Origin: Desulfovibrio desulfuricans
GTDB taxonomy: Bacteria; Desulfobacterota; Desulfovibrionia; Desulfovibrionales; Desulfovibrionaceae
NCBI RefSeq assembly: GCF_004801255.1
Contig: NZ_CP036295.1
Coordinates: 1,500,001 to 1,564,000, forward strand
Reading direction: 5' to 3'
DNA length: 64,000 nucleotides
Under the pieces are notes generated by a model that saw only the letters and a list, made by a program, of their open reading frames with translations, ran no database searches and had not been told where the DNA came from. Numbering within the stretch: position 1 is the first letter of the stretch; every line of letters starts with the position of its first letter. This document shows, one piece after another, positions 8,764-17,400 of the stretch. The position numbers and the translations under genes are program-made.

Positions 8764-8922
8764 AGACATACTCCTCAGGCTAAATAAAGCTATCTCAAAA
8801 AAACTTCACGGGCTCTTTGAGAATGCCGCATCGCCCAAGAGGGCACAGCATCGCGCTCTCCAGCCGGTCTTTGTCGCCACCAGCGAAAAAGACAATCCCC
8901 GCCATAGGGTCATTGCGGCACG

Positions 8923-9465
8923 CTACGTGCCGCTACCTTCCTGCCCCGGCGTGGAAGCGGCGCGGCCTTGCTTGCCGACAGCCGCGCCATTCGTGAAATA
9001 CGGTTTCAGGGCCGCGTAGGTGCGGCTTAGGTGTTCGGGCATGGTGCGCACTTCATCAAATACTGCCATAAATGACGAGTCGCCCGTCCAGCGCGGAACC
9101 AGGTGAAAGTGCAGATGCTCGCGTATACCCGCGCCAGCAGCCTGCCCCTGGTTGAGCCCTATGTTGATGCCTTCACAGTTAAAGTGTTGCTTTAAGATTA
9201 CAGTACAAAGTTGAAGAAGATCCATGATTTCATGGGTTTCCTCCGGCTTCAGGTCTGCAAGCAGCATCACATGCCTGTAGGGACAAACCATGATGTGCCC
9301 GTTATTGTACGGGAACTTGTTCATGATGACAAAGGCGTTCTGGCCCCTGTGCAAAACCAGTCTCTGTTCATCGTCTGCCGTATGATCGGGCAGGCAGAAT
9401 ACGCATGAATCCGGTTTTGGGCCAAGAATGTACTCAATGCGCCATGGAGCCCAAAGTTGTTTCAT
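8923..9465 (-). CDS. HIT-family hydrolase (AP4A-hydrolase / phosphorylase type)
   Basis: A 180-residue histidine-triad protein. It starts with MKQLWAPWRIEYI, the hallmark of the bacterial HIT branch that carries a CxxC zinc pair (SCVFC, residues 21-24), and has the catalytic triad HLHFHLVPRW. Enzymes of this branch hydrolyse or phosphorolyse dinucleoside polyphosphates. It starts 19 bases after the stop of the CCA-transferase fusion and is probably the third gene of the xerD operon. Its stop codon lies in the loop of a perfect 8-base palindrome (8915-8933), which may act as a weak 3' hairpin. The precise substrate is unknown. Confidence 0.88.
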   Translation of the reverse strand: MKQLWAPWRIEYILGPKPDSCVFCLPDHTADDEQRLVLHRGQNAFVIMNKFPYNNGHIMVCPYRHVMLLADLKPEETHEIMDLLQLCTVILKQHFNCEGINIGLNQGQAAGAGIREHLHFHLVPRWTGDSSFMAVFDEVRTMPEHLSRTYAALKPYFTNGAAVGKQGRAASTPGQEGSGT

Positions 9466-9484
9466 AGTTGTTTTTATACACCTC

Positions 9485-12346
9485 TTATAAACGCTGGGCA
9501 AGTGAAGAATTCCTAGTGGCTTGTTCTTCTTTTTCTGTGTCGGAATTTTCGTCAGCCTGGCGCGCCAGAGTGCGCGCAAGCTCTAGCTGTTGCTCGGTGG
9601 TGGCGGCCAGCCCGTCGAGCTTGGCGGTCAGCACGGCCTCAAGTATGCGTCCAAAGGCCGGGCCGGGCTGCAGCCCCATGGCGAGCAGGTCTTCGCCGCC
9701 CACGTCGGCCTTTTGTCTGCGCCACAGGGTGATGTAGCGCGAAATGTTTTTTTGCAGCGCCGCATTGGTGGTGTCGGCCATGAGACAGAGCAGAAATTCC
9801 AGCGACAGGGGCCGCAGCAGGGCGCACAGGGCGCTTATTTTTGCCCTGCCGGTCTCGTGGTCTTTTTGCCACGATTCCAGCTTGCCGCGTACAGCCCGCA
9901 TGTGCTCGCGCTGCCTGAAAACATCTGCCCGTTGCGGTTCCGGCAGGCCCATGCGCTGATAGTGGTTGGCCGTATCGGCATAGCTAAGGTTGTAGTTGAG
10001 GGCCAGAAAGTAGGCCAGCCACGGCTGCGCGGCCTGCTCGAAATACAGCAGCCTGTACCATGTGAGCGTTTCCTGCAGACGCAGCAAAAGCGACTTTTTT
10101 GTGGGGTTGAGCGCCAGCAGGGGCGATATGGCCTCAAACACGCCCAGCTGGTCGAGCCGGGTTATGCAGGCCGTGGGGTCGTTCTCGTCGCAGATGTGCT
10201 GAAATTCGTGGAACAGCCTTGCGCCCGAGAGCTTGTCCATAAGTTTGAGCTTGAGCGCATTTTTTATGAGCTTTTCCGTGCCTGCCCCGATGTGGAAGTT
10301 GTAGCGCTGTTCAAAGCGCACGGCCCGCAGGCAGCGGGTGGGGTCTTCCACAAAGCTCAGGGTGTGCAGAACCCGTATGACGCGTTCCTTCACGTCGCGC
10401 TGGCCGCCAAAAAAATCCACCATCTGGCCAAACGGCTCGCAGTCAAGGCGCACAGCCAGCGCGTTGATGGAAAAATCGCGGCGGAACAGGTCCATCTTGA
10501 TGGACGAAAGCTCAACTGTGGGCAGGGCCGCCGGGTATTCGTAATATTCCAGCCGGGCCGTGGCTACGTCTATGCGCGCCTGCTCGCCGTTTTCGTCCTT
10601 GTAGATGACCACGGAGGTGAGGAACTTCTGATGCTCGCGCACGCGGCCGTTGAGTTCCCTTGCCAGCGCCCGGGCCAGGGCGATGCCGTTGCCCTCGACC
10701 ACAAGATCGATGTCCTGATTGGGGCGCTGCAGCAAAAGATCGCGAACAAAACCGCCAACCGTGTACACCGGCAGCCCGAGCTCCCTGCCAAGCCTGCCCG
10801 CAAGATGCAGCAGCTCCCGGCTGGCGCGGGGCAGCCTGTCGTTGATGAGCTTGCCGAGGTTGCGCTCTTTGCTGCCGGTGGTTCGCGGTTCGGGCATATG
10901 CCCCGGCTCTTGCGCAAAGACGTTGATAAGGTCGGTGCGCGTCACCACGCCCACGACCTTGCTGCTGTCCACAATGGGCACGAGCCGCTGACGGCCCCCC
11001 ACGATGGTGGTGGTAAGGTCCTTGAGCGTCGCGTCGGGCGGCAGGGTGATGATGCGGCGCGTCATGTAGTCTTCGACCGTGTACGCGCCCAGCCCGTGCG
11101 CGCTGGCCCGCGAGGCCGTCAGGGCGTCAAGCAGGCCGACGCACACGCGGGTTCCCGGTTCAAATACCGGCACGGCCTTGAGGCCGAAATGCAGCATGAG
11201 CTCGTCGGCATCGTGAATACTGGCTGCAGACTCTACCCCCACGGCTGGGGACGACATATACTCGCGCGCTGTTTTGTCGGGGTAGGCCTGGGCATAAAGG
11301 TGCCGCAGGATGACGTCGCGCACTTCGTGCACCGTCATGCTGCGCACCGAGGCCGAGGCCGCGTAAGCGTGCCCGCCGCCGCCGAGGGCCGCGCATATGT
11401 CGCCCACGTTGATGGCCTCGTCGCGGCTGCGGGCCACCACCTGAATACGGTCGTCCATGAGGCCGATGGCAAAGAGCACAGAGAACTTTTCCATCTCCAT
11501 GAGCCGGTGGGCCAGATAGGCGAAATCGCCTAGGTAGTGCTCCATGGCCGCTTCCGAAATCGCCACCTGCACATTGTTGATGCTGTACGTCTGGGTGGAT
11601 TCGAGCAGGCTGTTGAGCGCCTGGATGTGCAGGCTCGTCAGCTCGTGGGCCGCCAGCGCATCGACGCGGTTCAGATCCATGCCCTGGCCGAGCAGCCATG
11701 CGGCCGACTGAAAGTCCGCCTGCGTGGTGGAAGAATAGGTGAATGAGCCGGTGTCGCTGTAAATGCCAAGCCCAAGCAGGGTGGCGTCGTCGGCTGTCAG
11801 GCTGAGACCCCGGTCGGCGATGGCCTGCACAATCAGGCTGGTGACCGAGCCGATGTGCGCCAGATGCGTGTGCGGGGTGGTGATGTCGTCAGCGGTGTCC
11901 GGGTGGTGGTCCCACAGCTCGACGGCTACGTCCGGGCGGTCGAGCAGCTGCGATACGTGGCTTATGCGCCCGCGCTGGCGGGTATCGACCACCACCAGAC
12001 GGTTGATTGTCTGCCAGGGGATCGCTGCGGTTTCCGTAATGCCCAAGGCTTTGCAATCCAGCCCGGCAACAAGTTTTTGCAGCCCGCGCTCCTGCGTGCC
12101 GGGAAACAGCAGCACGTGCGGCTCGTACAAAAAGCGGGCCGCCAGCATGGCCGCAAAGGCGTCAAAATCGGCATTGGCGTGGCAGGTGATGAGGGTGACG
12201 CCCTGAGGGCCGCTCCCGTCCGGTCTGGCTGCGTCCTGTGCGCAGGCAGGCGCACCCGGCTGATCGGGCATGGTGCGCCCGGCATAAGCCGGGCTGACAG
12301 ACGCAGCCGATGCCGTCTCGGGCAAGGTATCCGGCGCTGGAATCAC
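9485..12346 (-). CDS. CCA tRNA nucleotidyltransferase fused to DHH phosphoesterase and CBS pair
   Basis: A 953-residue fusion. Domain order: DHH phosphoesterase (about 50-200; CHANADFDAFAAML, VVVDTRQRG, DHHPDTADD), DHHA1 (about 260-350; GGGGHAYAASAS), a CBS-domain pair (about 365-490), then a class II poly(A) polymerase/CCA-adding head (about 520-660; VYTVGGFVRDLLL and DIDLVVEGNG with the catalytic aspartates, RRDFSINALA, EDPTRCLRAVRF) and an RNA-binding tail. This architecture is known from deltaproteobacteria and cyanobacteria, where the enzyme may add A or CC to tRNA 3' ends; the DHH part may act as a nano-RNase or sensor. GTG 12346 overlaps the xerD stop (GTGA), with GGAG six bases upstream. 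Confidence 0.92.
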   Translation of the reverse strand: MIPAPDTLPETASAASVSPAYAGRTMPDQPGAPACAQDAARPDGSGPQGVTLITCHANADFDAFAAMLAARFLYEPHVLLFPGTQERGLQKLVAGLDCKALGITETAAIPWQTINRLVVVDTRQRGRISHVSQLLDRPDVAVELWDHHPDTADDITTPHTHLAHIGSVTSLIVQAIADRGLSLTADDATLLGLGIYSDTGSFTYSSTTQADFQSAAWLLGQGMDLNRVDALAAHELTSLHIQALNSLLESTQTYSINNVQVAISEAAMEHYLGDFAYLAHRLMEMEKFSVLFAIGLMDDRIQVVARSRDEAINVGDICAALGGGGHAYAASASVRSMTVHEVRDVILRHLYAQAYPDKTAREYMSSPAVGVESAASIHDADELMLHFGLKAVPVFEPGTRVCVGLLDALTASRASAHGLGAYTVEDYMTRRIITLPPDATLKDLTTTIVGGRQRLVPIVDSSKVVGVVTRTDLINVFAQEPGHMPEPRTTGSKERNLGKLINDRLPRASRELLHLAGRLGRELGLPVYTVGGFVRDLLLQRPNQDIDLVVEGNGIALARALARELNGRVREHQKFLTSVVIYKDENGEQARIDVATARLEYYEYPAALPTVELSSIKMDLFRRDFSINALAVRLDCEPFGQMVDFFGGQRDVKERVIRVLHTLSFVEDPTRCLRAVRFEQRYNFHIGAGTEKLIKNALKLKLMDKLSGARLFHEFQHICDENDPTACITRLDQLGVFEAISPLLALNPTKKSLLLRLQETLTWYRLLYFEQAAQPWLAYFLALNYNLSYADTANHYQRMGLPEPQRADVFRQREHMRAVRGKLESWQKDHETGRAKISALCALLRPLSLEFLLCLMADTTNAALQKNISRYITLWRRQKADVGGEDLLAMGLQPGPAFGRILEAVLTAKLDGLAATTEQQLELARTLARQADENSDTEKEEQATRNSSLAQRL

Positions 12347-13272
12347 AGGCGGCTCCGGGGATGGAATTGGTGGTGTATGCCCCGCAGGCGCTCGGCCTGC
12401 ACATGGGTATAAATTTCTGTAGCGCTGATGTCGGCATGCCCCAGAAGCATCTGCACTGCGCGCAGATCAGCGCCGCCTTCAAGCAGATGCGTGGCGAACG
12501 AATGCCTGAAGGTATGCGGCGAAATGGCCCGGCGAATGCCCGCCTCAAGCGCGTATTTTTTTACCATCTTCCATATGTACTGTCGCGTGAGGCCGCGCCC
12601 CGACCTGTTGGCAAACAGCTGGTTGCCTGTGGGCGTAAAATCGGGCCTGCAGTGGGCGAGATACTCGGCCAGCATCTGTTGCATGAGGTCGTGCAGCGGT
12701 ACAAGCCGTTCTTTTGAGCCCTTGCCAAAAACACGTACGAGGCCGCGTTGCAGGTCAAGGTCGGGAACGCACAGGGAGCACAGCTCGGACACGCGCAGCC
12801 CTGCGGCGTACAACAGCTCAAGCATGCAGCGGTCGCGTTTGCCGCACTTGTCGCGCAGGTCGGGCTGGGACAGCAGCGAGTCCATTTCATCCTTGGTCAG
12901 CACTTCGGGCAGGTGTTGGGGCAGCTTGGGGTTTTCCAGCAGTTCAGCCGGATTTTTCTTCAGCCTGCCTTCGTCAACGGCAAAGGCAAAAAAAGCCCTC
13001 AGCGCCGAGAGCCTGCGTGCAAGGGTACGACCCGTATTTTGCCGCGCCCGCAGCCATGCGAGATACAAAAAAATTTCCTGCTCATCCGGGTCGGCCAGCG
13101 TTTCGGGGCTTGCCCCTCCTGCAAGCTCCTGCCGGTAAAGAAAAAAGCTTTCCAGATCCTGACCGTAGGCCTCGACGGTATTGGGCGACAGCCCTCGCTG
13201 CGCCAGTAAAAAATCCTGCCACAGGGGCAAAAGGGTTGCCAGTGCAACGGCTTTGGTGCGTGGTTGTGCCAT
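12343..13272 (-). CDS. xerD: Site-specific tyrosine recombinase XerD-type
   Basis: A 309-residue tyrosine recombinase. The N-terminal SAM-like domain has FLLAQRGLSPNTVEAYGQDL; the catalytic domain shows the R-H-R-H-Y set: AAGLRVSELCSL, HTFRHSFATHLLEGGADLRAVQMLLGH and the nucleophilic Tyr in ATEIYTHV. Length and chromosomal context without any mobile element indicate a housekeeping Xer recombinase that resolves chromosome dimers at dif. XerD is preferred over XerC by overall look, but the two cannot be separated firmly by eye. It is the first gene of a minus-strand operon with the CCA-transferase fusion and the HIT protein, divergent from folK. Confidence 0.86.
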   Translation of the reverse strand: MAQPRTKAVALATLLPLWQDFLLAQRGLSPNTVEAYGQDLESFFLYRQELAGGASPETLADPDEQEIFLYLAWLRARQNTGRTLARRLSALRAFFAFAVDEGRLKKNPAELLENPKLPQHLPEVLTKDEMDSLLSQPDLRDKCGKRDRCMLELLYAAGLRVSELCSLCVPDLDLQRGLVRVFGKGSKERLVPLHDLMQQMLAEYLAHCRPDFTPTGNQLFANRSGRGLTRQYIWKMVKKYALEAGIRRAISPHTFRHSFATHLLEGGADLRAVQMLLGHADISATEIYTHVQAERLRGIHHQFHPRSRL

Positions 13273-13366
13273 GCCGCCATGCTAGCCGCCTTGGCAGGGC
13301 GGGGCAAGTCTTTTGCCATGGAAGCGGCCAATATGTATTGCAATCGGCCAAGGCTCATTTGTGGGC

Positions 13367-13395
13367 TTTATACTTTGCGGCAAAATAGATATACT
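13367..13395 (+). promoter_or_regulatory. Candidate sigma-70 promoter of folK
   Basis: TTTATA (13367-13372), a 17-base spacer and TATACT (13390-13395) stand 40 bases before the folK start in the xerD/folK divergent region. The -10 matches five of six positions and the -35 four of six. No experimental support. Confidence 0.4.
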
Positions 13396-13435
13396 CATGA
13401 GATAGGAAATAGAGACGCGGACGCAAGGATTGGTA

Positions 13436-13951
13436 ATGGCCGAACAACCAGCGATACGGGCTTATGTGAGCCTTGGGTCAAACTGCGATGCAGCGGCGGA
13501 AATGCTTGCTAAGGCCCTGGCAGAGCTTGCCTGCCTGCCTGATATACGCGTGGGGGCAACCTCGCCCGTCTACCGCACCGCACCTCAGGGATATGCCGAT
13601 CAGCCCTGGTTTCTTAATCAGGTGGTTGAACTTTTTGTCGGCCCAGGCTGGCGGCCCTGCAGCCTGGTTGATGCGCTGCTTGGCCTGGAGGCCCGGCTTG
13701 GCCGGGTGCGCAGCGCAGACCCCGCGTTGCGCTACGGCCCGCGCGTGATAGATGCTGATCTGCTGGTATTTGGGCAGGAGCACAGTGACGACCCGCACTG
13801 CCTTGTGCCGCACCCTCGTTTGACGGGCAGGGCATTTGCCCTGCGCCCGCTGCTGGATGTGGCTCCACAGCTCGTTGTTGGCGGTTTGCCTGTCAGCAGC
13901 TGGCTGAAGCGGATTGATTACCGCGTGGAAGGGGACAGAATTTTTCAGTGA
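13436..13951 (+). CDS. folK: 2-amino-4-hydroxy-6-hydroxymethyldihydropteridine diphosphokinase
   Basis: A 171-residue HPPK, which transfers pyrophosphate from ATP to hydroxymethyl-dihydropterin in folate synthesis. Motifs: the opening YVSLGSNCD, SPVYRTAPQGYADQPWFLNQVVEL, LLGLEARLGR and the family signature RYGPRVIDADLLVFG, then PHPRLTGRAFALRPLLDVAP. ATG 13436 is chosen for its AAGGA at 13424-13428; an in-frame TTG two codons earlier is too close to it. It is probably cotranscribed with the YHS-like membrane protein that follows after 107 bases. Confidence 0.95.
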   Translation: MAEQPAIRAYVSLGSNCDAAAEMLAKALAELACLPDIRVGATSPVYRTAPQGYADQPWFLNQVVELFVGPGWRPCSLVDALLGLEARLGRVRSADPALRYGPRVIDADLLVFGQEHSDDPHCLVPHPRLTGRAFALRPLLDVAPQLVVGGLPVSSWLKRIDYRVEGDRIFQ

Positions 13952-14058
13952 CGCGTGTTGCCCTCTATGATATTGTCTTTCACGGTTTTTACAGATGCCT
14001 GAAAGGGCTGCAACCCAGCCGCATGCGACCCGTGCCACGGGATTAAGGAGCATTACAG

Positions 14059-14355
14059 ATGGTAAAGTGGCTTATTCTGATTTTGGCGGGCTACGCCCTA
14101 TATCGCCTTTTTGCCAATGATTTGAACAAGAAAAAGAAGGAAAACAAGCAGGAAAGCACTGCGGAAATGGAGCGCAAGGTTGCTGCTGGCGAAATGGTCA
14201 AGGACCCGGAATGCGGCGCATACGTGGCTGTTGACAGTTCTATCTCCGTGCGCGATGGCGAGAATGTCTACCGTTTTTGCAGCTACGAATGCCGGGACAA
14301 ATTTTTGCAGCGTCTTGAAGAAGGCGGTCGCGAACTGCCCCCGCGCGAAGAATAG
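14059..14355 (+). CDS. Small membrane-anchored YHS/TRASH-like zinc-binding protein
   Basis: A 98-residue protein with an N-terminal membrane helix (residues 4-19), a lysine-rich stretch (24-30) and a C-terminal treble-clef-like segment: DPECGAYV (Cys52), then FCSYECRDKF (Cys74, Cys78). This resembles the YHS domain of metal-binding proteins (DPVCGM...FCS..C). The lysines just after the helix suggest the soluble part is cytoplasmic. AAGGAG lies nine bases before ATG 14059. Role unknown; a metal sensor or chaperone at the membrane is only a guess. Confidence 0.75.
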   Translation: MVKWLILILAGYALYRLFANDLNKKKKENKQESTAEMERKVAAGEMVKDPECGAYVAVDSSISVRDGENVYRFCSYECRDKFLQRLEEGGRELPPREE

Positions 14356-14432
14356 CTTTTTGTTTAAGGAGCAGCCGCTCTGTTCACTTGTGCTTCAGGC
14401 ATGTTGACTGGGCATGATGTGCAAGATTTGTG

Positions 14433-14484
14433 CGGCCAATCAAAACCCCCTGCGGACAGGCGGTTTTGATTGGCCGTTTTTTTT
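14433..14484 (+). terminator. Strong terminator after the YHS-like gene
   Basis: Perfect 15-base arms (14433-14447 and 14462-14476) with GGCCAATCAAAACC and its complement, followed by eight Ts. It also lies directly beyond the stop of the convergent activase gene, but the minus-strand side has no T-run. Confidence 0.92.
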
Positions 14485-14485
14485 G

Positions 14486-17400
14486 TTACTGCCAGTGTCC
14501 CAGGCCTGCCGCCGCATCTCCGGCATACGTATGGCGGGCGTGGCGGGCGGCTTCTTCCCTTTCCTTTTCCTTTTCTCTGGCGATGGCCATAAACAGGCGT
14601 ATGCGGTTGAGCTGGTTGGCTTCGCTGCTGCCGGGGTCATAATCAAGCGCCATGATGTTGGCCTCTGACCGCTGACGGCGCACGGACTTGAAGGCTCCGC
14701 GCCCCACCACATGGTTTGGCAGGCAGCCAAAGGGCTGCAGGCAGAGTATGTTGCTGGTTCCGTGTTCGAGAAACTCCAGCATTTCCGCTGGCAGCAGCCA
14801 GCCCTCGCCAGCGCTGTTGCCCAGCGACATGACGCTTTGTCCCAGCCGGGCCAGGTCGTCTATGTGCGCCACCGGCATGACGTGGGCGCTCAGGGGCGAG
14901 GTGTTGAGCGCGCCGCGCATATAGCGCCGCATGCCCTCTATGCGGCGCATGACAATGCTGTTGCCAAGGGCCGCCCAGGCGCTGCCGCCCTGAAAGCGCC
15001 AGTCGTACACCGCATCGCGCAGGCAGTAGAGCATAAAGTTGGCAAAGTCGGGCAGCAGCGGCTCGCCGCCCTCCTGTCTGATCTGCTCAACAATATGGTT
15101 GTTGGCGTCCGCGTGGTAGGTAAGCAGAATTTCGCCAACTACCGCAACGCGGGGCCTTGGGGTCAGGTCTGTGCGTATGGTGGCAAAGTCGTACACAAGG
15201 CGCGGCAGCATCTGCCGCAGGGCGGATTCGTCCCCCTTGCGGATAGCCGGGGTAAGCAGCTGCAGCCAGTGCTGCAGGCGGTCTTCTGTCTGGCCTTTGC
15301 GGCACTCGTACGTGCCTGTGAACAGCGAGAGCCTTTGCAGCATGTCTCCCGCCAGCATGCCGAGCAGCATGCGCCAGAGCATTGCCCGGTTTGGCCGCAA
15401 CCCCGGCTGGCTGTCAGCGCCCGAAGCATTGAGCGTCAGCACTGGGATGGGGTCGTAACCGTATTCCTGCAGGGCTTTGCGCAGCAGTGCGGGATAATTG
15501 CTCGCCCGGCAGGGACCGCAGGTTTGCGAAAGCAGCAGGGCGGTACGGCGCGGGTCAAGCCCGTCATTGCGCAGGGCAAGCAGCAGCTGCCCGATGGCCA
15601 CAATGGCAGGGTAGCAGGCATCGTTGTTGACGTAGGCCTGCCCAAGACTCACAGCCTCGGCGCTGACGGTAGGCAACAGCCGCACGGTATGGTCGCTGCC
15701 CGCAATGGCCGCTGTCATAAGCGGAAAGTGCAGAGGAGCCATCTGCGGCACCAAAATGGTGTGCGTGCCCGCATCGCGTTTGCTGAACACCGGCGCGGCC
15801 AGCGAATGCGCCTCCTTGGCGCTGCGGCTCCTGTCGGCGTGGCTTACCGCCAAAAGAGACCTGATGCGGATGCGCGCAGAGGCCAGCGCGTTGCCCTCGT
15901 CCATCTTGATGAGCGTGTACAGTTTGCCGTGAGCCCGCATAAGCTCGCGCATCTGGTCGGCCGTGATGGCGTCAATGCCGCAGCCAAACGAGGTGAGCTG
16001 CACAAGTTCCACGCGCGCCTGACCGTGATCGGCTTCGCAGGCCCACAGACCGGCCCGGTACAGCCGTGCCGCGTATGTCCACTGGTTGCGCGCCCGTAGC
16101 GCAAAGCTCATGCGGTGCGTCACCCAGTTGCGGGGCAGGGCGTCCTCGCTGACAACCGCAGCCCCAAGTGAGGCGATAAAATCGGGCAAACCGTGGTGCA
16201 CCTGGGGGTCGGCATGGTAGGGACGACCCGCAAGCACCACCATGACGCCCTTGTTGCGCAGGGTTTCCGCATAGATATGCTCGGCCTCGGCGCGCAGCTC
16301 GCGCTGGTAATGGGCCTGCTCGTGGCGGGCTGCCCGCACAGCGGAGCGAACCTCGCCCCTCGGCAGGTTAAATTCGCGGCAAAGGTTGCTCACGAGCGAT
16401 GCCGTGTGCGTCAGGTTGACAAAGGGCGCGTGCAGGACGGCCCCGGCATCCTTGATTTCCGGCAGGTTCTCGCGGATCACCTGCGGGTAGCCGCAGGCAA
16501 CCGGGCAGGAAAACGAATCGCACATCTCGGCAAATTCCTGCGCCTCGCGTGGAATGCAGGGAAAGAATATGCTTTTGATGCCGCTTTCAAGCAGGGCCAG
16601 CACATGGCCGTGCGCCAGTTTGGCAGGGTAGCATACGCTTTGCGAGGGGACGGAGGACAGCCCTGCGGCAAACAACGCGCGGCTGGTGGGCGGCGACACC
16701 TCGACCCTGAACCCCAGCGAGGTAAACAGGGTAAACCAGAAGGGATAGTGGGCGTAGACGTTCAGCACCCTGGGGATGCCCAGCCTGCCGCGCGGGGCGG
16801 ATTCGAGAGGCAGCGGCTCATAGCGGAAGAGCCGCTGGTTTTTCCAGGTAACGAGGTTGGCGGCGGTAACGCTTGCGCCGCGTCTGGCCTCGCTGAACCT
16901 GTCGCACCTGTTGCCCGCAATGTGCCGCGAGCCGTGCGAAAAGCGGGTTTCGGTCAGCAGGCAGTTGTTGCCGCAGTCGCGGCAGCGAAAGCTGCGCGTG
17001 CGCATGGCCAGCCCCCTGATGAGGGAGGCGGTGATGCCCGAGCGGGTGCCCGTGCACTCTGACCTTTCCATGGCTTCAAGCGCTGCGCCGTACGCTCCCA
17101 TCAGGCCGGAGGCCGCCGGGCGGTGCACATGCCGCCCAAGGGTGCGCTCCATGGCGCAGAGCAGGGCGTCATTAAGAAAAGCCCCGCCCTGTACAACCAC
17201 ATGTTCGCCCAGTTCCTGAGGATTTTTGATGCGCAGCACCTTGTCCAGAGCGTTGCGCACCACAGAATAGCAAAGGCCGGCGGCAATATCGGCAATTGGC
17301 AGGCCGTCTTTTTGCGCCTGTGTCACGCGCGAATTCATAAATACGGTGCAGCGCGAGCCCAGATCGGCAGGATGCGCCGCAAAAAGCGAAATATTTACAA

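Noticed and set aside
9590..11533. Very long open frame on the strand opposite the CCA-transferase fusion
   Set aside because: It mirrors the third codon positions of a GC-rich real gene, has no recognisable motif, and lies fully within the coding region of a well-supported protein.
12343..13272. Phage-type integrase marking a mobile element
   Set aside because: The recombinase has Xer length and context, is operonic with tRNA-processing genes, and no attachment repeats or phage genes are nearby.
14711..16099. 462-codon open frame antisense to the giant activase
   Set aside because: Shadow frame; the sense protein is continuous and motif-rich.
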